From NCBI GenBank assembly GCA_002493625.1, contig DKZK01000006.1, forward strand, positions 32,436 through 96,435: a stretch of 64,000 bases of DNA. The letters run 5' to 3'. This stretch comes from Lachnospiraceae bacterium UBA7076. GTDB taxonomy: Bacteria > Bacillota > Clostridia > Lachnospirales > Lachnospiraceae. The position numbers were made by a program, and so were the translations under genes. The notes below the pieces were generated by a model that was not told the origin of the DNA, ran no database searches, and was given only the letters and a program-made list of their open reading frames with translations. Positions 34,946 through 43,785 of this stretch are shown here, piece after piece (the first letter of the stretch is position 1; each line of letters starts with the position of its first letter).

Positions 34946-35932
34946 ATGGAGAAGAAATATGATGTGGTGTCACTGGGAGAGCTGCTTATAGATTTTACGG
35001 AAAATGGCGCCAGCGGACAGGGAAATCCGGTTTTTGAAGCAAATCCGGGCGGCGCGGTATGTAATGTGCTTGCAATGCTTGCCAAGCTTTCATATTCCGT
35101 GGCATTTATTGGAAAGGTGGGGCATGACCTGTTTGGAAAACAGCTCCGGGGCGCATTGGAGGAGGTCGGCATAGACACCGGAGGGCTGATGATGGATGAG
35201 GAGGTTCACACGACGCTGGCATTTGTTGAGACGATGCCTGACGGTGACAGGGATTTTTCTTTTTACCGGAATCCGGGAGCGGATATGATGCTTGATGAGA
35301 CAGAGGCGGAGCAGTGCAGGGATATGATACAGGGAAGCAGGATTTTCCATTTCGGCTCCCTTTCCATGACCCACGACAGATGCAGACGCGCCACACAGCA
35401 TGCCATAGCTCTGGCAGAGGAAGCGGGCGTAATCCGTTCCTTTGACCCGAATTTGCGGGAACCGCTCTGGGATAGTCTTGATGAGGCAAAAAAACAAATT
35501 GAATATGGGCTGGCTCACTGTGATATTTTGAAAATATCAGATAATGAAATCCAGTGGCTCACAGGCGAGGAGGACTATAACAAAGGTGTTGCATACATCA
35601 GAGAACGCTTTGATATACCGCTTATTTTAGTATCGCTTGGAAAAGAAGGAAGCCTTGCCTTCAGTAAGAGCAGTCATGTGCGGGTTGCTCCGTTTATCCG
35701 GCCGGATACCATCGAGACAACGGGAGCAGGCGATACATTTTGCGCCCTTGTGCTGCACTATGTCTTGGAGCATGGACTTCGGGATTACAGCGAGGATGAG
35801 CTTACCCGGATGCTTACGCTTGCAAATGCGGGAGCTTCCATAATAACAACAAGGAAAGGCGCTCTCCGGGTAATGCCGTCGGGAGCTGAGATTGATGCGC
35901 TTGTTAAAAAAGCTTCTTCCATGGAGGAGTAG
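34946..35932 (+). CDS. Fructokinase, PfkB/ribokinase family
   Basis: About 328 residues. N-terminal VSLGELLIDFT and NPGGAVCNVLAMLAKLS, and the C-terminal catalytic TTGAGDTFCALVL with the Asp base, identify a PfkB sugar kinase of the fructokinase branch. It would phosphorylate fructose released from sucrose. ATG at 34946 is chosen: ggaggaa lies at the right distance and overlaps the alpha-galactosidase stop region. Last gene of the operon; a half copy of repeat family 1 follows 9 nt after its stop. Confidence 0.9.
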   Translation: MEKKYDVVSLGELLIDFTENGASGQGNPVFEANPGGAVCNVLAMLAKLSYSVAFIGKVGHDLFGKQLRGALEEVGIDTGGLMMDEEVHTTLAFVETMPDGDRDFSFYRNPGADMMLDETEAEQCRDMIQGSRIFHFGSLSMTHDRCRRATQHAIALAEEAGVIRSFDPNLREPLWDSLDEAKKQIEYGLAHCDILKISDNEIQWLTGEEDYNKGVAYIRERFDIPLILVSLGKEGSLAFSKSSHVRVAPFIRPDTIETTGAGDTFCALVLHYVLEHGLRDYSEDELTRMLTLANAGASIITTRKGALRVMPSGAEIDALVKKASSMEE

Positions 35933-35941
35933 TACGTTAAT

Positions 35942-35957
35942 CTTATTGCGACAGCCA
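35942..35957. repeat. Family-1 repeat, copy B (right half only)
   Basis: CTTATTGCGACAGCC matches the right arm of the family; no matching left arm is present nearby. A small TTAATT/AATTAA inverted repeat follows. It appears to be a truncated copy. Confidence 0.65.
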
Positions 35958-35998
35958 CATTAATTCTTGAAATTAAGAAGTAAATATGTCATAATAAT

Positions 35999-37357
35999 AT
36001 GGTAATATACGGAAATGAAAAGGGGTTTATATATAGGATGAAGGCGGAGGAGCTTTGGGAAAATTATGGGATTTCAGATTATCACCGTTTACAGTATCTG
36101 GGTGATAATGTTGATGATATTTTGTATATTCTACTAAAAAACATACATGTAGGCGTCGGTTTGTTTGAGGTTGGCGAGATGATTAAGGCATTGTATCTCA
36201 ATGAAGCCTTTTTTGCATGCATAGGATATACGGAAGAAGAATACATGGAACATATATCCGATATTTTTTCCACGCTTGTGCCGGAAGATGTGTTGGGCTT
36301 CAGGGATTGCATTATGCTTCAGTCAGTCAAGGGTGAAAATATAGATTATGTAGTGAGAGGCTACAGAAAAGACGGAAGCATGGGATGGTTTAACGTAAGT
36401 GGGGTAATGCTGGAAAATAAAATAGGAGAAAGTCCTATCTATCTTACCGCTATTTCGGATATTTCAGACAAGAAGGATAATGAAAATAAAATTATTGAGT
36501 TGAAAGCGGCAAACGAGCAGGTAAAGCTGCTTGAAGAACGATACAAAATACTTGAGGGAACTGCGCAGGGGCTTTTATTTGAGTATTATCCCAAGAAAGA
36601 TACAATGGTATTTTCGTATAATTTCCCCAATAATAAAAAAAGGAGAGAGATAGAAAATTACAGCGAATACAGTAAACATTCCCCTATCGTGCATAGCAGC
36701 TTTATTGATGTTTTCCGGGAAGCACTGATGAATGCATGTACCGAAGAGGTTGATGACAGTCTTGAGTATCTTTCTTCCATATCAGGCGGCGGATACAGAT
36801 GGCACAGAACATTTTATAAAAGTATTTTAGATATGGATGGAAAGGTTTCCAGTGTAATAGGAAGAATTATGGACATCCATGATGAAAAAATGAAACAGGA
36901 AATGCTTAATTATAAAGCGGATATGGATGGACTTACCAATCTTTACCGCAAGGAGGTTGCCTTTGACAAAATGCAGGAATATATGGACGAGGCACCGTCA
37001 GGAGAATTTTATTTTACAATTCTTGATCTGGATGATTTTAAGGAAATTAATGACAAATACGGACATCAGTATGGAGATACGGTTTTAAAGAAAATGGCTT
37101 CCAATCTGATACGTGTTTTTGGAGAAAACAGTATTATCGGAAGATTTGGCGGTGATGAGTTTATTTTACTCTCAAAGGCATTAACAAGCTTTGAGGTGTT
37201 AAACGGTCTTGAAGCCTTGAAGCTTGGTTCACAGTTTTGTGCAGGCGTTGTCCGCTGCAAGGCAGGTGAAAATATAAGAAACTGCTTTGACAGGGCTGAC
37301 CGAGCCATGTACCAGATGAAAAATAAAGAAAAAAACGGTATTTTTTTCAGTGAATAA
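35999..37357 (+). CDS. PAS-PAS-GGDEF diguanylate cyclase
   Basis: 452 residues. Two PAS-like sensor regions (~45-160 and ~190-300) precede a GGDEF domain (~305-452) with the intact active-site motif GRFGGDEFILL and LDDFKEINDKYGHQYGD. It should make c-di-GMP from two GTP. No RxxD inhibitory site is visible five residues before GGDEF. No membrane segment, so cytoplasmic sensing. The ATG at 35999 has no good RBS; the in-frame ATG at 36038 is an alternative start. No EAL or HD-GYP phosphodiesterase is attached. Confidence 0.88.
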   Translation: MVIYGNEKGFIYRMKAEELWENYGISDYHRLQYLGDNVDDILYILLKNIHVGVGLFEVGEMIKALYLNEAFFACIGYTEEEYMEHISDIFSTLVPEDVLGFRDCIMLQSVKGENIDYVVRGYRKDGSMGWFNVSGVMLENKIGESPIYLTAISDISDKKDNENKIIELKAANEQVKLLEERYKILEGTAQGLLFEYYPKKDTMVFSYNFPNNKKRREIENYSEYSKHSPIVHSSFIDVFREALMNACTEEVDDSLEYLSSISGGGYRWHRTFYKSILDMDGKVSSVIGRIMDIHDEKMKQEMLNYKADMDGLTNLYRKEVAFDKMQEYMDEAPSGEFYFTILDLDDFKEINDKYGHQYGDTVLKKMASNLIRVFGENSIIGRFGGDEFILLSKALTSFEVLNGLEALKLGSQFCAGVVRCKAGENIRNCFDRADRAMYQMKNKEKNGIFFSE

Positions 37358-37362
37358 TTTAT

Positions 37363-37429
37363 GAGCTGTCACAGTAAGGATAATGGTATATGAATACGAG
37401 ATAACTGTTGTCTTTCTTGTGGCAGCTCC
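37363..37429. repeat. Family-1 repeat, copy C (divergent hairpin, probable terminator)
   Basis: GAGCTGTCACAGTAAGG and its partner CTTTCTTGTGGCAGCTC form a stem in which differences from other copies are matched on both arms, followed by TTTTATTTTAT. It lies 5 nt after the GGDEF stop codon. Paired substitutions suggest the hairpin itself is conserved. Confidence 0.75.
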
Positions 37430-37449
37430 TTTTATTTTATAGAAAGTGG

Positions 37450-37658
37450 TAGGCAATTGCGAAACTCTATTTTTTCGAAATCTAGTTGTGAAATATAGAC
37501 AAAATCATAAGCATGGTGCTTTGGAGCCATCAGTGCTTAGCGAGGTATTTTCGAGCTTAGCACTGCTACGTGCGACAAGCAGCAAGAGCGTGCCATGCGT
37601 TGATTTGTCTATATTGAACAACGGACGTTGGTAAAAACCTCAGTTTTGCAATTGCCTA
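37450..37658. repeat. Family-2 long palindromic element, copy I (about 209 bp)
   Basis: Ends TAGGCAATTGC and GCAATTGCCTA are perfect inverted repeats; inside, AATATAGACAAA pairs with TTTGTCTATATT, and the arms continue through AAGCATGG/CCATGCGTT. The centre holds another small palindrome (CAGTGCTTA.../...CTTAGCACTG). No protein is encoded. Size, terminal inverted repeats and intergenic position fit a MITE. Part of the right arm, AACGGACGTT, is shared as its complement with copy J at 53.9 kb. Confidence 0.75.
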
Positions 37659-37679
37659 AATAGAAAATGGAGAAGCAAT

Positions 37680-38399
37680 ATGTCAGATATTTTTTCAAGA
37701 AACAGACTTTTATTGGGTGATGATAATTTAGAAAAGCTGAAAGGCTCTAAGGTTGCCCTGTTTGGATTAGGCGGTGTGGGCGGATATGCGGCGGAGGCGC
37801 TTGCGCGAAGCGGTGTAGGTTCTTTTTTGCTTGTTGATAACGACGTGATTTCAATGTCAAATATAAACAGGCAGATTATAGCGCTGCATCAGACGGTGGG
37901 AAAATATAAGGCTGATGTTATGAGGGAACGGATTTTAGACATAAATCCTCACGCTGATGTTGCAGTGTCAAAGTGTTTTTTTCTCCCTGAAAATTCAGAA
38001 GAAATAGATTTTTCAGGTTATTCCTATATTGTTGACGCTGTAGATACCGTAAGCGCAAAGATAGAAATTGTAATGAAGGCAGCAAAGTACAATGTGCCTG
38101 TAATAAGCAGCATGGGTACGGGAAATAAGCTTGACCCCTCCCTGCTTCAGATTGCGGATATATATAATACTTCCGAATGTCCCCTTGCAAGGGTTATGAG
38201 ACATGAGCTGAGGAAACGGGGAATAAAAAAGCTTAAATGTGTTTATTCTACTGAAAAACCAATAAAGCATGACGACAGTCATAAAGACAGGCCCGATGGA
38301 TATGCTTTTAAAAGACAGATACCGGGAAGCGTTATCTTTGTTCCTTCCGTGGCGGGGCTTCTGATGGCAGCTGAGGTTGTCCGTGATTTATGCAGGTAA
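37680..38399 (+). CDS. tcdA: TcdA, tRNA threonylcarbamoyladenosine dehydratase (ThiF/MoeB/HesA family)
   Basis: 239 residues. N-terminal RNRLLLGDDNLEKLKGSKV and FGLGGVGGYAAEALARSG form the E1-like ATP-binding Rossmann motif; DNDVISMSNINRQI is the adenylation-site region. The C-terminal SECPLARVMRHELRKRGI block is typical of TcdA/CsdL rather than MoeB or ThiF. It cyclises t6A37 to ct6A in tRNAs. Length fits the family (about 240-270). A monocistronic or trxB-linked unit, 34 nt before the next gene. Confidence 0.87.
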   Translation: MSDIFSRNRLLLGDDNLEKLKGSKVALFGLGGVGGYAAEALARSGVGSFLLVDNDVISMSNINRQIIALHQTVGKYKADVMRERILDINPHADVAVSKCFFLPENSEEIDFSGYSYIVDAVDTVSAKIEIVMKAAKYNVPVISSMGTGNKLDPSLLQIADIYNTSECPLARVMRHELRKRGIKKLKCVYSTEKPIKHDDSHKDRPDGYAFKRQIPGSVIFVPSVAGLLMAAEVVRDLCR

Positions 38400-38433
38400 A
38401 GCTGATTTTAAAATTGATGTGAGGTGACTTTAA

Positions 38434-39351
38434 ATGTACGATTTAATAATAATTGGCAGCGGACCGGCAGGGCTTTCTGCTGCTGTTTATGCAATGAGAG
38501 CAATGCTCAATGTATTAATAATAGAAAAGGAAGCATACAGCGGCGGACAGATTGTAAATACTGAAAGGGTTGACAATTATCTTGGAATGTACGGTACAAG
38601 CGGCTTTGATCTTGCCAATGCCTTCCGGGGACATGCAAATTCCCTTGGGGTGCAGTTTATGGCAGGGGATGTGAATGGAATTGAGGATGCAGGCACGCAT
38701 AAAGTTGTATGCCTGTCAGATGACAGAAAATTAGATACAAGGGCAGTGCTGATTGCCACAGGAGCAAAACACAAAATGCTTGGCGCTCCGGGGGAAGAAA
38801 AATTCAAGGGCATGGGAGTGTCATATTGCGCAACCTGTGACGGTGCATTTTACAGGGGGAAAACGGTAGTGTGTATCGGTGGCGGAAACGTGGCATTGGA
38901 GGATGCTCTTTATCTTTCCAATCTGTGTGATAAGGTTTATCTTATCCACAGGAGAGAGGAGCTTCGGGCTTCTATGGATGTTCAGGATAAGGTTAAGGCA
39001 AAAGAGAATATTATATTTATGCCGTATTATGAGGTTGCTGAAATTTGCGGCAGTGATGCTTTGACAGAGGTGGTAATAAAAAATAATAAGACGAATGAGG
39101 AACAGACCCTGCCTGTATCCGGTGTGTTTGTTGCTGTAGGGATGGAGCCGGAAACAGACTTTGTAAGGGGATTGGTAGATATGGACGAAAAAGGCTATAT
39201 TATTGCAGGTGAAAACTGCCTGACAAGCTGCGACGGCATATTTGTTGCAGGAGACGTGAGGACGAAGGAGGTACGTCAGGTTGTAACAGCTGTTTCAGAC
39301 GGAGCATGTGCCATTCATTTTATAGAGACGTTTCTTAATAAAATTTTATAA
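38434..39351 (+). CDS. trxB: Thioredoxin-disulfide reductase-like flavoprotein
   Basis: 305 residues. N-terminal FAD-binding GSGPAGLSAAVYAMRA, central redox motif CATC in SYCATCDGAF, NAD(P)H-binding GGGNVALEDALYL and C-terminal FVAGDVRTKEVRQ are all in order, as in TrxB. It reduces thioredoxin. Clostridia often have several paralogues, some ferredoxin-dependent; the GGGNVALE and HRREELRA signatures, the latter with arginines seen in NADPH-users, favour NADPH use. RBS gaggtgac. Confidence 0.88.
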   Translation: MYDLIIIGSGPAGLSAAVYAMRAMLNVLIIEKEAYSGGQIVNTERVDNYLGMYGTSGFDLANAFRGHANSLGVQFMAGDVNGIEDAGTHKVVCLSDDRKLDTRAVLIATGAKHKMLGAPGEEKFKGMGVSYCATCDGAFYRGKTVVCIGGGNVALEDALYLSNLCDKVYLIHRREELRASMDVQDKVKAKENIIFMPYYEVAEICGSDALTEVVIKNNKTNEEQTLPVSGVFVAVGMEPETDFVRGLVDMDEKGYIIAGENCLTSCDGIFVAGDVRTKEVRQVVTAVSDGACAIHFIETFLNKIL

Positions 39352-39384
39352 ATTTAAACTTTTTGTAAACTTTTCGCAAATGGC

Positions 39385-39412
39385 TTGAACTTAATGGAAG
39401 GAATGATATAGA
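39385..39412 (+). promoter_or_regulatory. Candidate promoter of the membrane-bound GGDEF gene
   Basis: TTGAAC (39385-39390) and TATAGA (39407-39412) separated by 16 nt, about 46 nt upstream of the start codon. Confidence 0.4.
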
Positions 39413-39458
39413 ATTACAAAAGCGCTATAAATTTAACTTATATTGAAAGGCATTATCA

Positions 39459-40733
39459 ATGAAGATATACAAAAGTTATATAGGCAGACAACTGCTTGTC
39501 ATGGCTATCATTCCTGCAATTGTGATTGGAATTGCAATTACATATATGTCTACAAGGGTTGTATATAATGTAAAACTGGATGATACAAAGGATTTTTTAA
39601 AGAGCTCAATTGCTGCTTTGGAATTTAACTATGATTTTTCGTCTTTTAGTGATAGTGAATTTTATGAGGATGAAAACGGGATTGTTTATTTTAGAGGAGA
39701 AAAGGTTTCCGATGAATATGAGATTGTAGATATGTCCAAGGACTTTACGGGAGCAGAGGTGTCATTATTTTATGAGAATAAGAGAATTGCGACCACTATT
39801 AAGAGGGAAGATGGAAGCCGATTTACAAGGACAACTGCCGATGAGGTCTGGAACAATTACTGTATAAAGGGTGAAAGTTATTTTGATACTGAGGTTATCA
39901 TAAATGATGAGGAGTATTTCGGATATTATGTGCCGATTGTGAGCGATGAAGGAATGGCTGTAGGAATGCTTTTTGCCGGATTGCCAAGCGCAACTGTACA
40001 TAATACAATTCACAAGATGAATCAGAGCGCAGTTATGATTTGTGCATTTTTGTGTTTTGTTGTGGTTGTGATTGCAGTATTTCAGACAAATAAGGTTCTC
40101 AGAATTCTAAATAGTGTTCTGGGATATCTATCCGATATTAATAATGAGAATTTCCGGCATGAGCTGCCGGATCATATCGTAAACAGAAATGATGAATTTG
40201 GACGTATTGGAAGGCAGCTTGTTGAGCTTAACGATTCACTGCGGATTTCCGTGGAAAATGATATGCTTACGGGGCTTTACAACAGGCGGGTCGCAATGAA
40301 AAAGCTTAATAAATGTGTTGTCTGGGCAAACGGAGAAAATAATGAGACATTTACATTTGCAATATGTGATATTGATCATTTTAAATATGTAAATGATACA
40401 TATGGACATAGCTGTGGGGATTTGGTGCTCAAGGCTGTTGCAGACGTACTTCTTCAGGTTAATGAACAGGATGGTTTCGCTGCAAGATGGGGCGGAGAGG
40501 AATTTATTATTGTACTTAAAAAGCCTGTTCGGGAAGCAATTGCGGACATAAATAAAATTGCGGATGAAATAAGAAATATCAGAATAAATTATGAGGACAA
40601 AATTGTAAGTATTACTATGACATTTGGTGTTACCGAGTACATATCACCTCAGAAAATTGATCTTACAATATCTACTGCCGACAAGCTCCTGTATAAAGGA
40701 AAGGAGGACGGCAGGGATAAGGTTGTATTTTGA
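39459..40733 (+). CDS. Membrane-bound diguanylate cyclase with extracellular Cache-like sensor
   Basis: 424 residues. A membrane helix (~10-31), an extracytoplasmic domain of ~150 residues resembling single Cache (FGYYVPIVSDEGMAVGMLFAGLP near its end), a second helix (~190-212), a HAMP-like linker, and a GGDEF domain (~255-424) with RWGGEEFIIVL and DIDHFKYVNDTYGHSCGD. GGEEF is catalytically competent. The signal detected is unknown. It probably makes c-di-GMP in response to an external cue. No I-site RxxD is apparent. Confidence 0.87.
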   Translation: MKIYKSYIGRQLLVMAIIPAIVIGIAITYMSTRVVYNVKLDDTKDFLKSSIAALEFNYDFSSFSDSEFYEDENGIVYFRGEKVSDEYEIVDMSKDFTGAEVSLFYENKRIATTIKREDGSRFTRTTADEVWNNYCIKGESYFDTEVIINDEEYFGYYVPIVSDEGMAVGMLFAGLPSATVHNTIHKMNQSAVMICAFLCFVVVVIAVFQTNKVLRILNSVLGYLSDINNENFRHELPDHIVNRNDEFGRIGRQLVELNDSLRISVENDMLTGLYNRRVAMKKLNKCVVWANGENNETFTFAICDIDHFKYVNDTYGHSCGDLVLKAVADVLLQVNEQDGFAARWGGEEFIIVLKKPVREAIADINKIADEIRNIRINYEDKIVSITMTFGVTEYISPQKIDLTISTADKLLYKGKEDGRDKVVF

Positions 40734-40803
40734 AATTAATTGCATATTATGTATTGTGGGGATTTGCTTTGAAATAATCAAGTAATAAAGGTATGTGATT
40801 TGT

Positions 40804-41988
40804 ATGAATGGTGGTATAAATTTTAAATCATTTGTTTCATTTGCGATAGTCATATGCATGTTAATCAGCTTATACTGTCCAACGGCATGTGCAAAGGAAA
40901 CTTCTTTTGAGATGAGAGCCTGCTGGATTTCTTATATTGATATTGAGACCTATTTAAGGGATTTAAATGAGGAGGATTTTGTAAATCGTCTTAATAACAT
41001 GTATGACAATGTGATTGACAATAACATGAACACGGTTATTGTTCATGTAAGAGCCATGGGGGACGCAATGTACCCTTCCGATTATTTTCCATGGTCTACA
41101 TATATTTCAAGTAATAGAAGTGCGCCGGCGTATGACCCGCTTAAGCTTATGATAGAACTGGCACACGAAAAGGGTCTCAGGTTCGAAGCGTGGATTAATC
41201 CGTACCGGCTTTCCCATAATGACACGACCACAGACAGCTTTAAGGCTACAAAGTATTACGAGCTGTTTAAGCGTTACACAATTGAATATACAAATTCCGC
41301 AGAGCAGACCTGTCTTGCACTTGACCCGTCAAAGGAGGAGGCAAGACAGCTTATTTTATGCGGTGTCTGTGAGGTTGTAGACAATTATGATGTGGACGGT
41401 ATCCATTTCGATGATTATTTTTATGTGCCGGGGATGGCGGACGGCTTGACGCTGGAAGATAAAATGTCAAACGTCAATAAGCTTGTTTACGCAACCTACT
41501 ACAATATAAAATGTCTGGATAAGGACTGTACCTTCGGCATAAGTCCTGCCGGAAACATTTCCTATACAATGTCCCAGGGGACGGATATTGAGACATGGCT
41601 TTCAAATGCCGGATATATTGATTATATTATGCCGCAAATATATTGGACGGACAATTATAATACGGATGAGGGCGAGTATAAAATGTTTTCCGAACGGTGC
41701 AGGGAATGGATGGAATATAATAAGGCGGACGTGACGTTTTATGTGGGGCTTGCGCTTTACAGGGCCGGAGAACAGTCGGATACGGATATGGGCTGGGGAA
41801 TGTATGATAACAATATTGCAACCCAGTATGGTATTGCCTGTAACATGGGCTATGAGGGCTTTGCAATGTTCCGGTATGCGTGGCTTGAGGAGGATATTGC
41901 GGGCGCGGAGCTTTATAATTTCAATTTGTATATTAAGTGCGGGATTGCAAGGTCTGTGGGAAGGCTGAATGAAGTTCTGTTAAAATAA
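40804..41988 (+). CDS. Secreted glycosyl hydrolase-like protein, GHL10 (DUF187/YngK) family
   Basis: About 394 residues from ATG 40804, which has aaagg 11 nt upstream; a GTG at 40795 is too close to that site. The N-terminus is a signal peptide (hydrophobic ~8-26, ending ACA). The mature protein shows GHL10 features: MRACWISYI, NMNTVIVHVRAMGDAMYPS, FEAWINPYRLS, DGIHFDDYFY and DYIMPQIYWTD. These match the YngK/PF02638 group, thought to cleave glycans or peptidoglycan; substrate is unproven. Length lacks extra cell-wall-binding modules. Confidence 0.82.
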   Translation: MNGGINFKSFVSFAIVICMLISLYCPTACAKETSFEMRACWISYIDIETYLRDLNEEDFVNRLNNMYDNVIDNNMNTVIVHVRAMGDAMYPSDYFPWSTYISSNRSAPAYDPLKLMIELAHEKGLRFEAWINPYRLSHNDTTTDSFKATKYYELFKRYTIEYTNSAEQTCLALDPSKEEARQLILCGVCEVVDNYDVDGIHFDDYFYVPGMADGLTLEDKMSNVNKLVYATYYNIKCLDKDCTFGISPAGNISYTMSQGTDIETWLSNAGYIDYIMPQIYWTDNYNTDEGEYKMFSERCREWMEYNKADVTFYVGLALYRAGEQSDTDMGWGMYDNNIATQYGIACNMGYEGFAMFRYAWLEEDIAGAELYNFNLYIKCGIARSVGRLNEVLLK

Positions 41989-42000
41989 TGTAAAAAACAC

Positions 42001-42028
42001 TTGCAAAATTTGGTTTTAGTGTTATAAT
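42001..42028 (+). promoter_or_regulatory. Promoter of the rimP-nusA-infB operon
   Basis: TTGCAA (42001-42006) and a perfect TATAAT (42023-42028), spacing 16 nt (17 if the -35 is read one base earlier). Transcription would start near 42035, giving an ~85-nt leader before rimP. Confidence 0.65.
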
Positions 42029-42055
42029 GAAACAGACTTAGATATTGACACTACA

Positions 42056-42091
42056 GAGTGGGTTTTGACGAACCCGCTCTTTGTTCTTTTT
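42056..42091 (+). terminator. Terminator-like hairpin in the rimP leader (possible attenuator)
   Basis: GAGTGGGTT (42056-42064) pairs with AACCCGCTC (42071-42079), with one G-U pair, followed by TTTGTTCTTTTT. It lies between the promoter and the rimP start, so it would stop transcription before the operon unless antiterminated. Because the operon encodes NusA, feedback attenuation is an attractive inference. Confidence 0.6.
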
Positions 42092-42118
42092 GAGATATTT
42101 ACGGAAAGGTGGTTTTGC

Positions 42119-42589
42119 ATGAAAAAAACGGAAATCGAACAGTACTGCACGGAGCTTGTAACACCCATAATAAAAGCCGGTGATTTTGAGCTTGTTGATG
42201 TTGAATATGTGAAAGAGGGAGCTGACTTTTACTTAAGGGTTTATGCAGACAAGCCGGGAGGAATAACAATCGATGACTGCGTTTTAATAAGCCGTGCCCT
42301 TGAGGAAAGGCTTGATGCTGAGGACAGGATAAAGGTTGCTTACATATTGGAGGTAAGCTCACCGGGACTTACAAGACCATTGAAAAAGGAAAAGGATTTT
42401 GCAAGAAGCATCGGGAAGCTTGTGGATGTTAAGCTTTACAGGCAGGTAAATAACAGTAAGGAGCTTACAGGGGTACTCATGGCTTACAATGAAGAAGAAG
42501 TGCAGCTTATGCTTGACGACGGAGATGCCCATGAGGAGCTTACAATAAACAGGAAAGACATTTCCATGATAAGATTAGCATTTGTATAA
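42119..42589 (+). CDS. rimP: RimP, ribosome maturation factor
   Basis: About 156 residues, normal length. Features: N-terminal FELVDVEYVKEGADFYLRV, the GGITIDDCVLISRALEERLD block and YILEVSSPGLTRPLK. RimP assists 30S maturation. The start ATG 42119 has aaaggtgg 7 nt upstream; an in-frame ATG at 42065 lies inside the leader hairpin and is rejected. First gene of the operon, 24 nt before nusA. Confidence 0.95.
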   Translation: MKKTEIEQYCTELVTPIIKAGDFELVDVEYVKEGADFYLRVYADKPGGITIDDCVLISRALEERLDAEDRIKVAYILEVSSPGLTRPLKKEKDFARSIGKLVDVKLYRQVNNSKELTGVLMAYNEEEVQLMLDDGDAHEELTINRKDISMIRLAFV

Positions 42590-42613
42590 CAAGTTAAATT
42601 AGGAGGATAAAAA

Positions 42614-43780
42614 ATGTCAGAAATTATTGACGCTTTAAATCAATTGGAAAAGGAAAAAAACATAAGCAAAGAGGTTATAATGGATGCAATTGAAAAATCT
42701 CTTGTTTCAGCATGTGAAAAGGATTTTGGAAAGGATGCCGTCATTGATGTATCCATGGACAGAATAACCGGCGACATTTCCGTATTTCAAAAGAAGCTTG
42801 TTGTTTCCGAGGTTGAAAACGATGCGGCGGAGATATCCCTTACAAAGGCTCTTGCAATGGATAAAAATGCAAAGCCGGGGGATGAAATTTCCATTGAGGT
42901 CCGCTCAAAGGAATTTGGAAGAATTGCAGCCCAGAAGGCAAGAAGCATTATTGTCCAGGCAATAAAGGAAGGCGAAAGAGACGCTGTGTTTGAACAGTTT
43001 GCATGTAAGGAAAAAGACATCATAACAGGTGTAGTACAAAGATATGTAGGCAATAATCTCAGCATAAGTCTTGATGAAAGAACCGATACGGTCTTAAATG
43101 AAAATGAGCAGGTTGCAGGAGAGACATACAGAATCGGGGAGAGGATTAAGCTTTACGTTGTTGAGGTTAAAAAGACAAACAAGGGCTTTCGGATTCTTGT
43201 TTCAAGAACCCATCCTGAGCTTGTAAAGAGACTTTTTGAAAAAGAGGTAAGTGAGGTTGCCGACGGAACCGTAGAGATAAAGAGTATTGCAAGAGAGGCA
43301 GGCTCACGTTCGAAAATTGCAGTGTGGTCGAATGATGAAAATGTTGACCCTGTAGGCGCCTGCGTGGGACTGAACGGCACAAGGGTAAACAACATTGTGG
43401 ATGACCTTAAGGGCGAAAAGATTGACATTATAACATGGGATGAGGATCCTGCCGTATTTATTGAAAATGCGCTCAGTCCATCAAAGGTTGTATCCGTAAA
43501 GGTTGATGTTGATAAGAAAAGCGCAAGTGTCATCGTACCTGACTACCAGCTTTCACTTGCTATTGGCAAAAAGGGACAGAATGCATGTCTTGCCGCAAGA
43601 CTTACAGGCTACAAGATAGACATTAAGAGTGTAAGTCAGGCAAAGGAGCTTGGCATGGAATTTGATTATGACGACGAAACAGATACTTATAATGAAGATT
43701 ATGACGGTGATTATGATGACGGCAATTATAGTGACGGTGATTATGATGATGGCGAATATGATGGTGATTATGAGGAGTAG
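42614..43780 (+). CDS. nusA: NusA, transcription elongation/termination factor
   Basis: 388 residues: N-terminal RNA-polymerase-binding domain (~1-130), S1 domain (~135-200) and two KH domains (~200-345) with ARIAV-like blocks (GACVGLNGTRVNNIVDDL; LAIGKKGQNACLAARLTGYKID). It modulates pausing, termination and antitermination. The last ~38 residues are an acidic tandem-repeat tail of DGDYDD-like units, an unusual extension rather than the E. coli AR domains. RBS aggagga. Confidence 0.96.
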   Translation: MSEIIDALNQLEKEKNISKEVIMDAIEKSLVSACEKDFGKDAVIDVSMDRITGDISVFQKKLVVSEVENDAAEISLTKALAMDKNAKPGDEISIEVRSKEFGRIAAQKARSIIVQAIKEGERDAVFEQFACKEKDIITGVVQRYVGNNLSISLDERTDTVLNENEQVAGETYRIGERIKLYVVEVKKTNKGFRILVSRTHPELVKRLFEKEVSEVADGTVEIKSIAREAGSRSKIAVWSNDENVDPVGACVGLNGTRVNNIVDDLKGEKIDIITWDEDPAVFIENALSPSKVVSVKVDVDKKSASVIVPDYQLSLAIGKKGQNACLAARLTGYKIDIKSVSQAKELGMEFDYDDETDTYNEDYDGDYDDGNYSDGDYDDGEYDGDYEE

Positions 43781-43785
43781 GCTAT

